Shown: positions 52,497 through 61,007 of the stretch, one piece after another
Position numbering within the stretch: position 1 is the first letter of the stretch
How the letters are laid out: the number at the start of each line of letters is the position of its first letter
NCBI GenBank assembly: GCA_900544675.1
Contig: UQVZ01000010.1
Span: 30,596-94,595 of the forward strand
Direction of reading: 5' to 3'
Length of the DNA: 64,000 bases
Source of the DNA: an uncultured Bacteroides sp.
GTDB lineage: Bacteria > Bacteroidota > Bacteroidia > Bacteroidales > Bacteroidaceae
Program-made: the position numbers and the translations under genes
The notes under the pieces: model-generated
Databases searched by the model: none
What the model was told of the DNA's origin: nothing
The model's input: only the letters and a program-made list of their open reading frames with translations

Positions 52497-53399
52497 TCAT
52501 TTTTGTATCGGAAAATCTATGTTTGTGCGGAAAAAAGGTGCTCTTAAAAGAGAATGAATTAAAATCTTAGCATGAGTGAATTTTAATGTAAATATAGCTT
52601 TTAGCAGTAGTAGTCCTTTCGATAGACAGAATCGCAATATGGGTAATGGTTTTCTCCAATAACCATTTCTTGCCAAAAAAAGTTGATTTCTATACATATA
52701 GAAATAAAGTCGTAATCGATGGAGGTCTTTTTCTTTCAAGAAATCCAAACCTTGAGTCATAGTCCTCAGATGCTGCACTATACTTTTTCCAACTTGATAG
52801 CAAGGTAAATGGTTAGAAAGTCTTAATGTATATTCTGTATCATCTCCCCAGATAAAAAAATCTTTTAATGGTAATCCATATTGATAGATACTTTTGGTTT
52901 GCACAAAAACAGAAACAAAGCTTGCTTGTCTTACTTTTATTAAGCCGATTGCTAACTTTTCTCCCCAATTTGGTTCCTTACTGGGAGATTTTCTGAAATC
53001 AATTTCCGGAACATTCGTAAGATTATTATTGGTATCAATTACAGTACTACACAAAAAGCCCCAATCTTGAGAAGAAAGGCTATGCGTTACATTGATGAAT
53101 TCTTCTAAAGCTGTAGGTTGACATACAACATCGTCATCCATAAACCAGCAATATTCAAAGTTATTTTCTGCAACATATTTTAGACCTGTATAAAAGCCTC
53201 CGGCTCCTCCCAAATTTTCTTGATGGATTACAATTAAATCCGCCTGTTCTTCCAGCCATTGTTTTGTATTGTCTGTGGAGCCATTATTTATGACTATGAT
53301 TTGTTTGTTCAAATAAGTTTGATTCCGCAAAGATTGCACATTCTTTTTCAATACTTCAAGTCTGTTGTATGTAACAACTACAATTCCGATTTGTTTCAT
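52497..53399 (-). CDS. GT2 family glycosyltransferase
   Basis: A 300-residue GT-A enzyme. IGIVVVTYNRLEVLKKNVQSL is the nucleotide-binding start, VINNGSTDNTKQWLEEQ follows, and the DXD-like metal motif is in YCWFMDDDVVCQPTAL. The later FFIWGDDTEYTLRLS region fits galactofuranosyl- or rhamnosyl-transferase subfamilies (GlfT2-like WGDD.E), but that is a suggestion only. The ATG at 53399 is used; a second ATG at 53408 is possible. It begins right after the EpsG-like gene. Confidence 0.9.
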   Translation of the reverse strand: MKQIGIVVVTYNRLEVLKKNVQSLRNQTYLNKQIIVINNGSTDNTKQWLEEQADLIVIHQENLGGAGGFYTGLKYVAENNFEYCWFMDDDVVCQPTALEEFINVTHSLSSQDWGFLCSTVIDTNNNLTNVPEIDFRKSPSKEPNWGEKLAIGLIKVRQASFVSVFVQTKSIYQYGLPLKDFFIWGDDTEYTLRLSNHLPCYQVGKSIVQHLRTMTQGLDFLKEKDLHRLRLYFYMYRNQLFLARNGYWRKPLPILRFCLSKGLLLLKAIFTLKFTHAKILIHSLLRAPFFRTNIDFPIQK

Positions 53400-53409
53400 A
53401 TTGAGCATT

Positions 53410-54606
53410 TTATAAATTAAAATTATATTTTCCCAAAGCGTCCCAAACAAACAGTTGATTACCGGACAACAATATTATTTTTATATAATAAATTATTGTA
53501 AATAAAATGAGATATTTCCGAATTAATAATTCGTATTTGTTTTTGGGAGGATATTGTAAAATGAACACGATTAGAAAGGCTCCAAACATATAAAATGTCA
53601 TGAAACAACGTTTAAGGAGTTCATAGTTATAGAATAGTTGCAACATAATATTTGTGATACAAAATAAATTATAATAAAAGGTTATGTTGCTATTAGAGGT
53701 GCTTCTGGGAACTTTTCTTATAGCGGAATAAGATAAAACCATGATTGACACATCGAAACATGCAATCATGATTTTTGATAATAACCCCCTGGTATATGCT
53801 TCTCGGAAAGCATCGTCCCCAAACCAACGATCTGCGTTTGCCATATATCCCCCAATAAGACTATCATCAAGAAATGGAAATATCAGTAAAACAGCATTGA
53901 CAACGGTAAGTAATTGTGCTTTGTAAATAAATGTCGAGAGCAAATAGACACATGTGTATATTTTCGAATTAATCAATTGATTTTTCAACATATAGACTCC
54001 CAATATGATTATGATGAAGACAATACTTCCACTATGAATAAATAAAGATATGAGAGCGAATAGCGAAGCTTTAAGATACTTCTTTTTTAAAAGATATAGT
54101 ATAAAGATAAAGACAAAAGAGAAAGCAAAACTTTGACGTACAAAACATTCGAATCCTTGTAAAGCAAATACTATAGCAATTGGTAATATATATTTAATAT
54201 GTTTGCATCCTTCATGTCTTGCCAAAATTAACAACCCCCAAATCCAACAAAATGAATAAAATATTAGTAAACACCAAAATGGAAGATTTATTAAATGGAA
54301 TAATGATTGAATGATGTTATATACAAATTCAACATCATACCCATATATGCCATATTTATAGTATAAAGCATAATTAAGATAGTCTGTTCCTCGCAAATAC
54401 CTTACTCCTTCTATTACGGAAAATATCAAACTGTAAATGATGGCATCTCTCCTCCATGATGTATTATTTGAATTGCTTAATTTTTTTGCATAATATAAAG
54501 TGATAATAGCTAAAAAGACATAGATACAGATATAATCAAATTTAATACCCGTACTATAGCTTGCAAATACATCATATGCGTTATATATCCACAATTGATC
54601 CTCCAT
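53410..54606 (-). CDS. EpsG/Wzy-like polysaccharide polymerase
   Basis: A 398-residue, very hydrophobic protein with about ten membrane helices. The pattern RDAIIYSLIFSVIEGVRYLRGTDYLNYALYY and PIAIVFALQGFECFVRQSFAFSFVFI (an R-Q-x-x-A segment) matches EpsG-family members, which polymerise lipid-linked repeat units on the outer face of the inner membrane. The ATG at 54606 (MEDQLW) is chosen. It is very AT-rich. It lies below a 390-base gap that separates it from the GT8 gene. Confidence 0.84.
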   Translation of the reverse strand: MEDQLWIYNAYDVFASYSTGIKFDYICIYVFLAIITLYYAKKLSNSNNTSWRRDAIIYSLIFSVIEGVRYLRGTDYLNYALYYKYGIYGYDVEFVYNIIQSLFHLINLPFWCLLIFYSFCWIWGLLILARHEGCKHIKYILPIAIVFALQGFECFVRQSFAFSFVFIFILYLLKKKYLKASLFALISLFIHSGSIVFIIIILGVYMLKNQLINSKIYTCVYLLSTFIYKAQLLTVVNAVLLIFPFLDDSLIGGYMANADRWFGDDAFREAYTRGLLSKIMIACFDVSIMVLSYSAIRKVPRSTSNSNITFYYNLFCITNIMLQLFYNYELLKRCFMTFYMFGAFLIVFILQYPPKNKYELLIRKYLILFTIIYYIKIILLSGNQLFVWDALGKYNFNL

Positions 54607-54636
54607 TATATATATTAGTTTTATGCAAGTACACAA

Positions 54637-55028
54637 TTCAGATGCTTCCTTTACTTTTGGTAGAATATCTAAATTAATCTTAAAATTCGATTAGTTTTAT
54701 GTCTTGTATATTTCATGCAAGGCATTGAAGTGTAGATTTTAGTTGACTAGTGACTATGTTTTAGTTCATTAACCAAATTTGTTATTGCGATTTTTATCTT
54801 ATCTTTTTTATACCTTTGTTAATCTCAGTAGTTTAGCTATGTTTTTAACCTGCTTTGTTTGTCTGAATATTTACACTGATTTATTATGTATTTCTACAAG
54901 TTAAGTAAACTAACTATTCTTTTTGGATAGTTTGTTTAAATGCATTTATGTTTACAATGTGACGGTAGCCATAAGTATTTACGTTGGCAATACGTCTGGT
55001 TGAGATGCTTACAATTACAATACTTGTT
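54637..55028. other. 390-base gap without a gene inside the polysaccharide cluster
   Basis: Strongly AT-rich. It contains one imperfect 11-bp inverted repeat (54907-54917 and 54927-54937, AAACTAACTAT/ATAGTTTGTTT) that could end transcription from the GT8 gene, without a clear U tract. No coding frame with family features was found on either strand. It may hold the promoter for the downstream wzy-like gene. Confidence 0.4.
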
Positions 55029-55976
55029 TTATATGGATAATTTGAGATCATTTCTGTAATCATAGTGTTTTGATACAAGCCCCAGCTTGCTTAACAAATA
55101 CCTTATTCTTTTTTTTATCGGTAATTTGACCTTGCATTTTTGTAAAGGAGTATTTTTCCATTGTGTCAACTGACGATATTTAAAAAATTCCGATTTAAAA
55201 GGATGATCACACCCTTTCATCCATGGTTTTATTCTGTCTAAATAGTGGATGATGTACGGTTTGTTAATGGCTTCTTCCAAGTCTTTTTCGTATTCCCATG
55301 ATATTTGTAGTTGGTTGCATAGAAAACCATTTTGCACATTATATTTTAGAGGTAGAGCTTTTTTCTTATTTCTTAAAATATAATTCAATATATCTTGATC
55401 ATGGTTTACAACTCTATCAGGATGTTTTTTTAAAAAAAACAGGTATTCATTCTGTAAATTGTATTTACGCCAATATGCTAAATTAATAAGTAAAACACCA
55501 GAATTAAAATATCCAAGGGCTTGAGGATATTTTAGCCTGTTGTAAAAGAGTATTAAGCTTTCACATTGATCCGCTACACAACCTACTGCATAATTAGTTA
55601 TATCTGTGTCCCATAATTCCTTTAAACTATAACGCACTATTATATCGCAATCTAGGTATAATATTTTGTTAATTTCATTAGGTAATATATTAGCTAAAAA
55701 TAGTCGATAATAAGCTGCTACAGTTATATGTTGTAATTGGTCTTTGTGTCCAACAGGCAGTAGATAATTCAGGCTGCTGTCAGCACAATAAAAGGATACT
55801 TCTTGATGATAGTGCTGAATTTCTTCAAGTAAAGATTGCTTGTTTTTTTCTGATAGTGTATTGTCTCCAATGATATGAAATTTGATTTTTTCTGTTTTAT
55901 TATTTTCACAAATAGAACAAATCAAAACTCCGGCAGGCATAACATAATTATTGTCTGTACAAATTACTATATCCAT
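55029..55976 (-). CDS. GT8 family glycosyltransferase
   Basis: A 315-residue LgtC-like retaining enzyme using a UDP-hexose. It has IVICTDNNYVMPAGVLICSI at the start, the DXD metal motif in KILYLDCDIIVRYSLKELWDTD, and the C-terminal VNHDQDILNYILRNKKKALPLKYN and IIHYLDRIKPWMKGCDHPF (metal-binding His). The ATG at 55976 overlaps the wzx stop (TAATG), so the two are translationally coupled; a longer frame would run into wzx. Confidence 0.91.
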   Translation of the reverse strand: MDIVICTDNNYVMPAGVLICSICENNKTEKIKFHIIGDNTLSEKNKQSLLEEIQHYHQEVSFYCADSSLNYLLPVGHKDQLQHITVAAYYRLFLANILPNEINKILYLDCDIIVRYSLKELWDTDITNYAVGCVADQCESLILFYNRLKYPQALGYFNSGVLLINLAYWRKYNLQNEYLFFLKKHPDRVVNHDQDILNYILRNKKKALPLKYNVQNGFLCNQLQISWEYEKDLEEAINKPYIIHYLDRIKPWMKGCDHPFKSEFFKYRQLTQWKNTPLQKCKVKLPIKKRIRYLLSKLGLVSKHYDYRNDLKLSI

Positions 55977-57415
55977 TACTGATTGTTTTTTAGTAGTTGA
56001 AATATCATTTTTAGTTCTTGAAATTTGAATAAGTAAGCTCCTGTTGCATAGGTAATACATCCTATAGCGATTCCGCCTAATAACTCAATCCATGCATTCG
56101 TGATATAGTAAAGAAAGCATAACACTATGCTTCCCATCAAACTGGATAAAAGAAGAATTGGCATAAGCTTCCTGACAATACCAGATAGGGTAACAGCTGG
56201 AAGCAATTTTTTAGCGAAACGAGTGATGATAAATAAGTCTGCCAGTGAATAAAGAATTAACCCCACACACATTATTTTTATACCAAAAGGTATTGTTGCG
56301 AATAGGATACAAAATGCCGTTATTTTTTTTAGTATTTCTGATTTTAAGGAGTAATCGCTCCGATGTTTGGCATTCAACAAATCCCATGTCATTCGCATAA
56401 TTGGATCCCACATATAGGCTGCACACATAATTTGTGCATAAGGTACCACACCCAGCCATTTGTCTGTTAGTATAATTCGAACAAACGGTTCACATAAAAC
56501 AGCCAATCCTGTCATCATAGGAAACACAATAAATGCAATGCAACGGATAAAAGAGAAATATTTCTGTTGTAGCAGCTCATTATTCTGTTGCAGTTGACAT
56601 TCTACCGGATAGGTTACTCTTGTTACAATACCGGTAATATTTGTAGAAGGATATTGTGTGATAGAAAAAGCTCTGCTAAAGTAACCTAGATCAGTGGCAT
56701 TAAAGAATTTACCTATAATTAATGTGTACATATTGGCATAAATTGTGTGAAGAAGTCCGCCTGCCAATAATTTGGAGCCAAAACTAAACAGCTCTTTAAA
56801 GGATTTCCAAGAAAAGACTTTTAAAGGAAACCAACGGGCAGTCAGCCATAAGAGAAGTACTGTAATGCCATTATTTAGTAATGTCTGATAAACAAGCGTC
56901 CAAACGCCATAACCGTTATAAGCCATCCATACAGCCATGCTGCCGCTTATCACCACCGCAACAATGGAAATATAGGCCTGCAGTTTGAAATTCAGTTCTA
57001 CCGTCAGCTTGGCTCGTTGCACAGTAGCCAGTGATGAAATAATAAAGTTCAGACCTACCCAGCCTATAATGGAAGTGAGCAGCGGAGCATTGTAAAAAGC
57101 TGAAATCCAAGGTGCACTGAAAAGGAACAGAAAATACATCACAACTGCCACCGCTACATTGAAATAGAATACGGTGGAATAATCAACATTTGTCCTGTCC
57201 TGCTTTTGAATCAGCGCATTGGAAAACCCGGAATCAATAAAACTCTGTGCGATGGCCATAAATATGCCTAGCATAGCAATAAGACCATAATCAGAAGGTG
57301 ACAGTTGTCGTGCAATGACGAATGACAGTACGAACTGTACACCTTGTACGGAAAAACGTTCGATTCCGCTCCAAACAACACCTTGGGCAACTGCGTTCCT
57401 ATTGTTTTGCATCAT
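55976..57415 (-). CDS. Wzx-type lipopolysaccharide/polysaccharide flippase
   Basis: A 479-residue MOP-superfamily protein with about 12-14 membrane helices. The N-terminus AVAQGVVWSGIERFSVQGVQFVLSFVIARQLSPSDYGLIAML and the PFVRIILTDKWLGVVPYAQIMC segment are typical of the WzxC/PST flippase group. It moves lipid-linked repeat units across the inner membrane. It is the first gene of the visible AT-rich block and is preceded within 15 bases by hairpin repeat copy B. Confidence 0.92.
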   Translation of the reverse strand: MMQNNRNAVAQGVVWSGIERFSVQGVQFVLSFVIARQLSPSDYGLIAMLGIFMAIAQSFIDSGFSNALIQKQDRTNVDYSTVFYFNVAVAVVMYFLFLFSAPWISAFYNAPLLTSIIGWVGLNFIISSLATVQRAKLTVELNFKLQAYISIVAVVISGSMAVWMAYNGYGVWTLVYQTLLNNGITVLLLWLTARWFPLKVFSWKSFKELFSFGSKLLAGGLLHTIYANMYTLIIGKFFNATDLGYFSRAFSITQYPSTNITGIVTRVTYPVECQLQQNNELLQQKYFSFIRCIAFIVFPMMTGLAVLCEPFVRIILTDKWLGVVPYAQIMCAAYMWDPIMRMTWDLLNAKHRSDYSLKSEILKKITAFCILFATIPFGIKIMCVGLILYSLADLFIITRFAKKLLPAVTLSGIVRKLMPILLLSSLMGSIVLCFLYYITNAWIELLGGIAIGCITYATGAYLFKFQELKMIFQLLKNNQ

Positions 57416-57428
57416 TAATTATGTAATA

Positions 57429-57480
57429 TAAGCGTCCAATTCAGACGTACCCCTTGCTTTTCAGTCGGTACGTTTAAAAT
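57429..57480 (+). repeat. hairpin repeat copy B, resembling an IS66-family end
   Basis: About 52 bases beginning TAAGCGTCCAATTCAGACGT, the partner of 46302-46353, in the same orientation. The stem is ACGTACC/GGTACGT. Relative to copy A both arms change together (CATACC to CGTACC, GGTATG to GGTACG), so the hairpin is preserved. A second GTAAGCATCC motif begins at 57482. It precedes the wzx start codon by about 14 bases. Confidence 0.6.
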
Positions 57481-57784
57481 AGTAAGCATCCACCCCTATG
57501 CACACACCCCTTAACCCCCAGTATTTACAGAGGGTTATGGGTAGATAGGAAGTTGATTGGAAGAGATGTTTTTTGTAAGGGTTAACACAGAAGTGCTTTG
57601 GTTATGGCTTTGTAGGTTGTTATCTATCCGGACATCTCCTCTGTTCACATATCTGGGGAGTTCCTTTATGTTGTTTAGAGCCTAGAGAAATTTCTTGGAG
57701 AAATGACCCACGCTACGTGCCGATTGTATTATGCCCTAAACTGAGTGTCGTTGAAAAACATGTTGTAGTGGAATATACTCCTAC

Positions 57785-58289
57785 TTATCCCTGTCTCAGT
57801 TCTTCTTCTGCCATCTTTTTCAGTATAGGCAGCAAATCTTCAATCTGGGAAGAATATACAACGTTGTTCTTGAAATCCAAGTCGTCTAAAATCTCAATGG
57901 CTTGGTCGTCGGACATGTCGCCTCCCTAACCTATGGCAACAATGGCAACAGACTGTAGCCGGCGGGCAACTTTGGCAGTGACCGGGTTGTGCATGACTTG
58001 CGACAATTCGTAGGGTAGACCCTCGAAGACAATGTTGCAGGCACGAAGCAACTCTGGAAAGTCTTCTGACTCGGTGAGGTAAGCTGTAAGCATCTCTTCC
58101 TCAAATTTACGAAGCAGGTAGAAGCTCTTGAGCTTGGGCAGCTTCTTGACCAAAGATCTGCTCATCACCCAAAACAGGGCGTGAGACACGATGATGTGGT
58201 CTTCGTCGGGATGCTTGTTCGGGAGCACACAGTGATTGAAAGTGGGCTTCCATCGCATCTATCAGTTGCTGGCGGTGAGGTGACAACAT
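57785..58289 (-). pseudogene. frameshifted and prematurely stopped hypothetical gene
   Basis: Three pieces on the minus strand read as one protein of about 165 residues: MLSPHRQQLIDAMEAHFQSL (from 58289), HPDEDHIIVSHALFWVM...AKVARRLQSVAIVAIG (to 57929) and MSDDQAIEILDDLDFKNNVV...EEELRQG (57916 to 57785). A one-base shift near 58211-58222 joins the first two; removing one C restores the frame. An in-frame TAG at 57926-57928 separates the second and third. I do not recognise the family. A GGAGG before the third ATG could allow reinitiation, but two lesions favour a dead gene. Confidence 0.65.
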
Positions 58290-58317
58290 AAGATTAGCGT
58301 TTATTGATTTTTTATTA

Positions 58318-59886
58318 TTATTTCTGTATCACCCAATCCCCCAATGTTTTCTTTTCACCATCGAAATTGATACCTACTTTCACTACCGGCAATCCGCAGA
58401 GGAAGAAGCGTTCGGGATAGTTCTTCAAGTCGATTTGGCGCAGGGCGGCTTCGGCACTCTTGTCCAGCTTCAACTCTATGATATATAAGGTATGGGCGGT
58501 GCGCATCACCACATCCACCCTGCCACGGGGAGTGCGTACTTCCACATCCACATACATCCCCAACAGGCTGAAGATGACATAGAGCATCTGTTGGTAATGA
58601 CCCTCGTAATCGGTATTGTCGCAATAGGGGACGGTCAGAAGGAACTGCTGCAACAGGCGCAAGGCTCCGTCCATATCGTCTTTGGTCAGCGCCTCATAAA
58701 ACAAGGCTACTGTCGTCAGGCCATCAGACGTATACTGATGTACGTAATTGGGCAGTAAGGACTGCATTAGCCCTGTACGGACTTCGGTGTTGGGGAAATC
58801 CAACCGGTAAAGGCGGGTCAACGGAGAATAATCCTTGATAGTGATGTAACCGCTTTGGTAAAGCAAGGGCGTGATGTCCGTCATGCGCTCGGTAGGCGCG
58901 TCAAAAGCGGAGGCCATCACCGTGCGACCTCCTATCTGTTGAGGAGTCACCTGATATTTGCGCAACATTTCTATCAGGTAAGTGGGTGTGCCGCTGCCGA
59001 ACCAGTAAGAATCTATCCTGCCTTTGTTGAAAGCGTTGAACAGGCTGTAAGGGTTGTAGATGTCCGGCGAAGGCCATGTGAAATGGTAGCCGTCGTAGTT
59101 GGCTTTCAGTTGGGTCAGAAGACCTTCCTTATTCGTATGAAGTTTGGCGGCAAACGCTTCCAAGTCCGCGTCCATCTGCGAGCGCATCTCTTCTTCCGTG
59201 ATGCCGCAAATGGCAGCATATTGCTCGTCCATGCTGATGTTTTCAATGTTGTTCAGTTCGCTGAATATACTGAGCTGGGAGAACTTGGTGATACCTGTCA
59301 GGAAGACATAGCGCAGGTAAGGACCGCAGGCCTTCAGGGGGCTGTAGAAATTGCGCATGACGTTACGCAGCACGGGCAGATTCTCGTCCTCGTGCATCAC
59401 GTCGAGCAAGGGGGCATCGTATTCGTCGATGAGCACCACTACCTGGGAATTATATTTCCTATAAGTATCCTTAATCAGGTTTCCCAAACGGATGTTTACA
59501 TCGATTGTTTCACGGGGAGTGATACCCAAACTGATTTCATTGTCCTGCAACTGACTATGCAGGTAGCGGTTCAAGGCGTCCTTGTCCATGTGCTTACCCA
59601 GGCTCATATCGAAATGCAACACGGGATATGACGTCCACTCCTTTTCCAACCGCTCCATGGCCAAACCTTGAAACAGTTCCTTCCGTCCCTCGAAATAAGC
59701 CTGCAGCGTGCTGACCAGCAGGGATTTTCCAAAACGGCGGGGACGGCTGAGAAACATATACTTGGAGGCGGAATGTGTCATGCGATAGACTTGTTCCGTC
59801 TTGTCGATATACAGATAGCCATCTTCACGGAGTTCGGAAAAGGTCTGAATCCCTACCGGGTATAGTTTCAATGCCTGCTGTTCCAT
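58318..59886 (-). CDS. AAA-ATPase-like protein with C-terminal PD-(D/E)XK nuclease domain (DUF1703 type)
   Basis: A 522-residue cytoplasmic protein. The N-terminal AAA-ATPase-like domain has VGIQTFSELREDGYLYIDKTEQVYRM, the phosphate-loop variant LSRPRRFGKSLLVSTL, and VVVLIDEYDAPLLDV as Walker B. The C-terminal nuclease domain (about 420-522) carries the catalytic pattern RGRVDVVMRTAHTLYIIELKLD, with Asp and Glu-x-Lys in place. The family is multi-copy in Bacteroides and its role is unknown. A TATCTTTG -7 box lies at 59914-59921. A truncated relative lies at 45055-46215. Confidence 0.88.
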   Translation of the reverse strand: MEQQALKLYPVGIQTFSELREDGYLYIDKTEQVYRMTHSASKYMFLSRPRRFGKSLLVSTLQAYFEGRKELFQGLAMERLEKEWTSYPVLHFDMSLGKHMDKDALNRYLHSQLQDNEISLGITPRETIDVNIRLGNLIKDTYRKYNSQVVVLIDEYDAPLLDVMHEDENLPVLRNVMRNFYSPLKACGPYLRYVFLTGITKFSQLSIFSELNNIENISMDEQYAAICGITEEEMRSQMDADLEAFAAKLHTNKEGLLTQLKANYDGYHFTWPSPDIYNPYSLFNAFNKGRIDSYWFGSGTPTYLIEMLRKYQVTPQQIGGRTVMASAFDAPTERMTDITPLLYQSGYITIKDYSPLTRLYRLDFPNTEVRTGLMQSLLPNYVHQYTSDGLTTVALFYEALTKDDMDGALRLLQQFLLTVPYCDNTDYEGHYQQMLYVIFSLLGMYVDVEVRTPRGRVDVVMRTAHTLYIIELKLDKSAEAALRQIDLKNYPERFFLCGLPVVKVGINFDGEKKTLGDWVIQK

Positions 59887-59913
59887 AATCTTGCTTTATT
59901 GGATTAGTTAGGA

Positions 59914-59921
59914 CAAAGATA
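59914..59921 (-). promoter_or_regulatory. -7 box (TATCTTTG) for the AAA-ATPase/nuclease gene
   Basis: On the minus strand TATCTTTG matches TAnnTTTG and lies about 28 bases upstream of the ATG at 59886. No TTTG is seen at -33. Confidence 0.5.
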
Positions 59922-59936
59922 ATGAAAGTTTTTCTT

Positions 59937-59998
59937 TTAGAAGTTAAAGAAGTTAGAGAAGTTATCACTCCGCTTCGCTTCGTTAGAAGTTAAAGCCA
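59937..59998 (+). repeat. dispersed GAAGTTA...GTTAGAAGTTAAAG repeat (copy 2)
   Basis: TTAGAAGTTAAAGAAGTTAG followed by an AAGTTATCACTCCGCTTCGC and GTTAGAAGTTAAAGCC segment. It matches copy 3 at 60308-60362 and copy 1 at 18519-18570 with few differences. Confidence 0.7.
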
Positions 59999-60168
59999 AT
60001 AGTTTTTCTTTTTAGGAGTTAAGTAGTTAAGAAGTTAAGAAGTTAAGCCAATAGTTTTGTTAATGGTATTCAAAACCTAGTCAACTAGTTACCTAACACT
60101 TGCCTCACTTCAGCCATTCTTCCAAATTCACTTCCTATAAATCTGCTCTAATCACCGTTACGCGCTTT

Positions 60169-60308
60169 TGCACTTAGCTGCAACTGTCTTCGCACTTAGC
60201 TGCATTTGCCATCGCACTTAGCTGCAATCGCCTTCGCACCTAGCTGCGTTTGCCATCGCACTTAGTTGCAATCGCCTTCGCACCTAGCTGCGTTTGCCTT
60301 TGCACTTA
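60169..60308 (+). repeat. 22-bp tandem repeat, 6.4 copies with 44-bp higher-order period
   Basis: Units begin at 60169, 60191, 60213, 60235, 60257 and 60279, with a partial one at 60301; the core is GCACTTAGCTGCA. Units 3 and 5 share CAATCGCCTT and units 4 and 6 share CCTAGCTGCGTTTGCC, so a 44-bp dimer has been duplicated. Stop codons occur in the main frame, so the array is non-coding. Confidence 0.88.
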
Positions 60309-60362
60309 ATTTCTTTTAGAAGTTAGAGAAGTTATCATTCCGCTTTGCTCCGTTAGAAGTTA
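60308..60362 (+). repeat. dispersed GAAGTTA...GTTAGAAGTTAAAG repeat (copy 3)
   Basis: TTTTAGAAGTTAGAGAAGTT followed by ATCATTCCGCTTTGCTCC and GTTAGAAGTTAAAG. It directly abuts the end of the 22-bp tandem array. Confidence 0.7.
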
Positions 60363-60384
60363 AAGTTTAATAGTTGATAAGGTT

Positions 60385-60600
60385 TTTTGAAACGCAGATT
60401 CACGCAGATTTTCGCGGATTATTATTTTCACCACAGAATTCCACGGATTTATTCAGTAATTATTAATTCTCTCCGTGCGCTTTGCTTTCTCAAAAAATAA
60501 AAAAACTTTGCGTCTCTGCGTTCAATAAAATATTAAAAACATCAGCAGATGTATTGGCTTTAACTCCTTTAATTTCTAACTAGAAAAAGCTCTACGCCTT
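60385..60600. repeat. dispersed CGCAGATT / CACCACAGAATT-type intergenic repeat
   Basis: Contains AACGCAGATTCACGCAGATT, TTTCACCACAGAATTCCACG and CTTTGCGTCTCTGCGTTC. Related pieces occur at 13588-13674, about 61350-61420 and 63986-64000 (end of window). Such sequences recur between genes in many Bacteroidetes genomes. No gene is seen in 59887-60623 apart from these repeats. Confidence 0.55.
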
Positions 60601-60623
60601 CGTATCTCTGTGTTTCCTCCAAT

Positions 60624-61007
60624 TTATTGTTCCTTTTGTTCTATTGCCAGCAATATTTCCTTGACGGTCGCAAGCATTTGCGGGAGATTATTTTTTACTA
60701 CATCAAACACTATTTCCGCGTCCAAATCGAAATAGTGATGAGCGATTATATCTCTGATCCCCATAGCACCTTTCCAGTCTACCATCGGATATTGAGGAAA
60801 CAATTCTTTATGAGTGAGTTTGTCTATTCCTTTTATGCTCTCGCCTATTGCAATAAGCAGCATACAAGTACTTTCCAAACGTTCCATACCTGCCGAAGTA
60901 TTGTAATAATAATGATAGGAATCAATTGCTTCGGAATTATGAATAATCCGCTCCAACGTCTGCTCCACTTTCCGCAGAAGATGTAAAACATGCTCTTCCT
61001 TATACAT
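60624..61007 (-). CDS. HepT-like toxin (DUF86)
   Basis: A 127-residue all-helical HEPN protein of the MNT-HepT toxin-antitoxin type. The RX4HXY active-site motif is RDIIAHHY at residues 85-92, with R85, H90 and Y92. In characterised systems this motif makes an RNase, and its Tyr is AMPylated by the MNT partner to neutralise it. It overlaps the upstream nucleotidyltransferase gene by eight bases, the usual two-gene order. It sits in the accessory region between repeats. Confidence 0.88.
   Translation of the reverse strand: MYKEEHVLHLLRKVEQTLERIIHNSEAIDSYHYYYNTSAGMERLESTCMLLIAIGESIKGIDKLTHKELFPQYPMVDWKGAMGIRDIIAHHYFDLDAEIVFDVVKNNLPQMLATVKEILLAIEQKEQ

Noticed and set aside
55005..55014. GATGCTTAC as a possible right end matching GTAAGCATC at 57482
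   Set aside because: Only nine bases match and it lies at the end of the GT8 gene region; likely chance.
57717..57929. Plus-strand 70-codon frame before the AAA-ATPase gene
   Set aside because: It is the antisense of the third piece of the broken minus-strand gene and has no features of its own.
58855..59631. Plus-strand open frame of 258 codons opposite the AAA-ATPase/nuclease gene
   Set aside because: It is antisense to strong motifs on the minus strand; composition is unlike real proteins.
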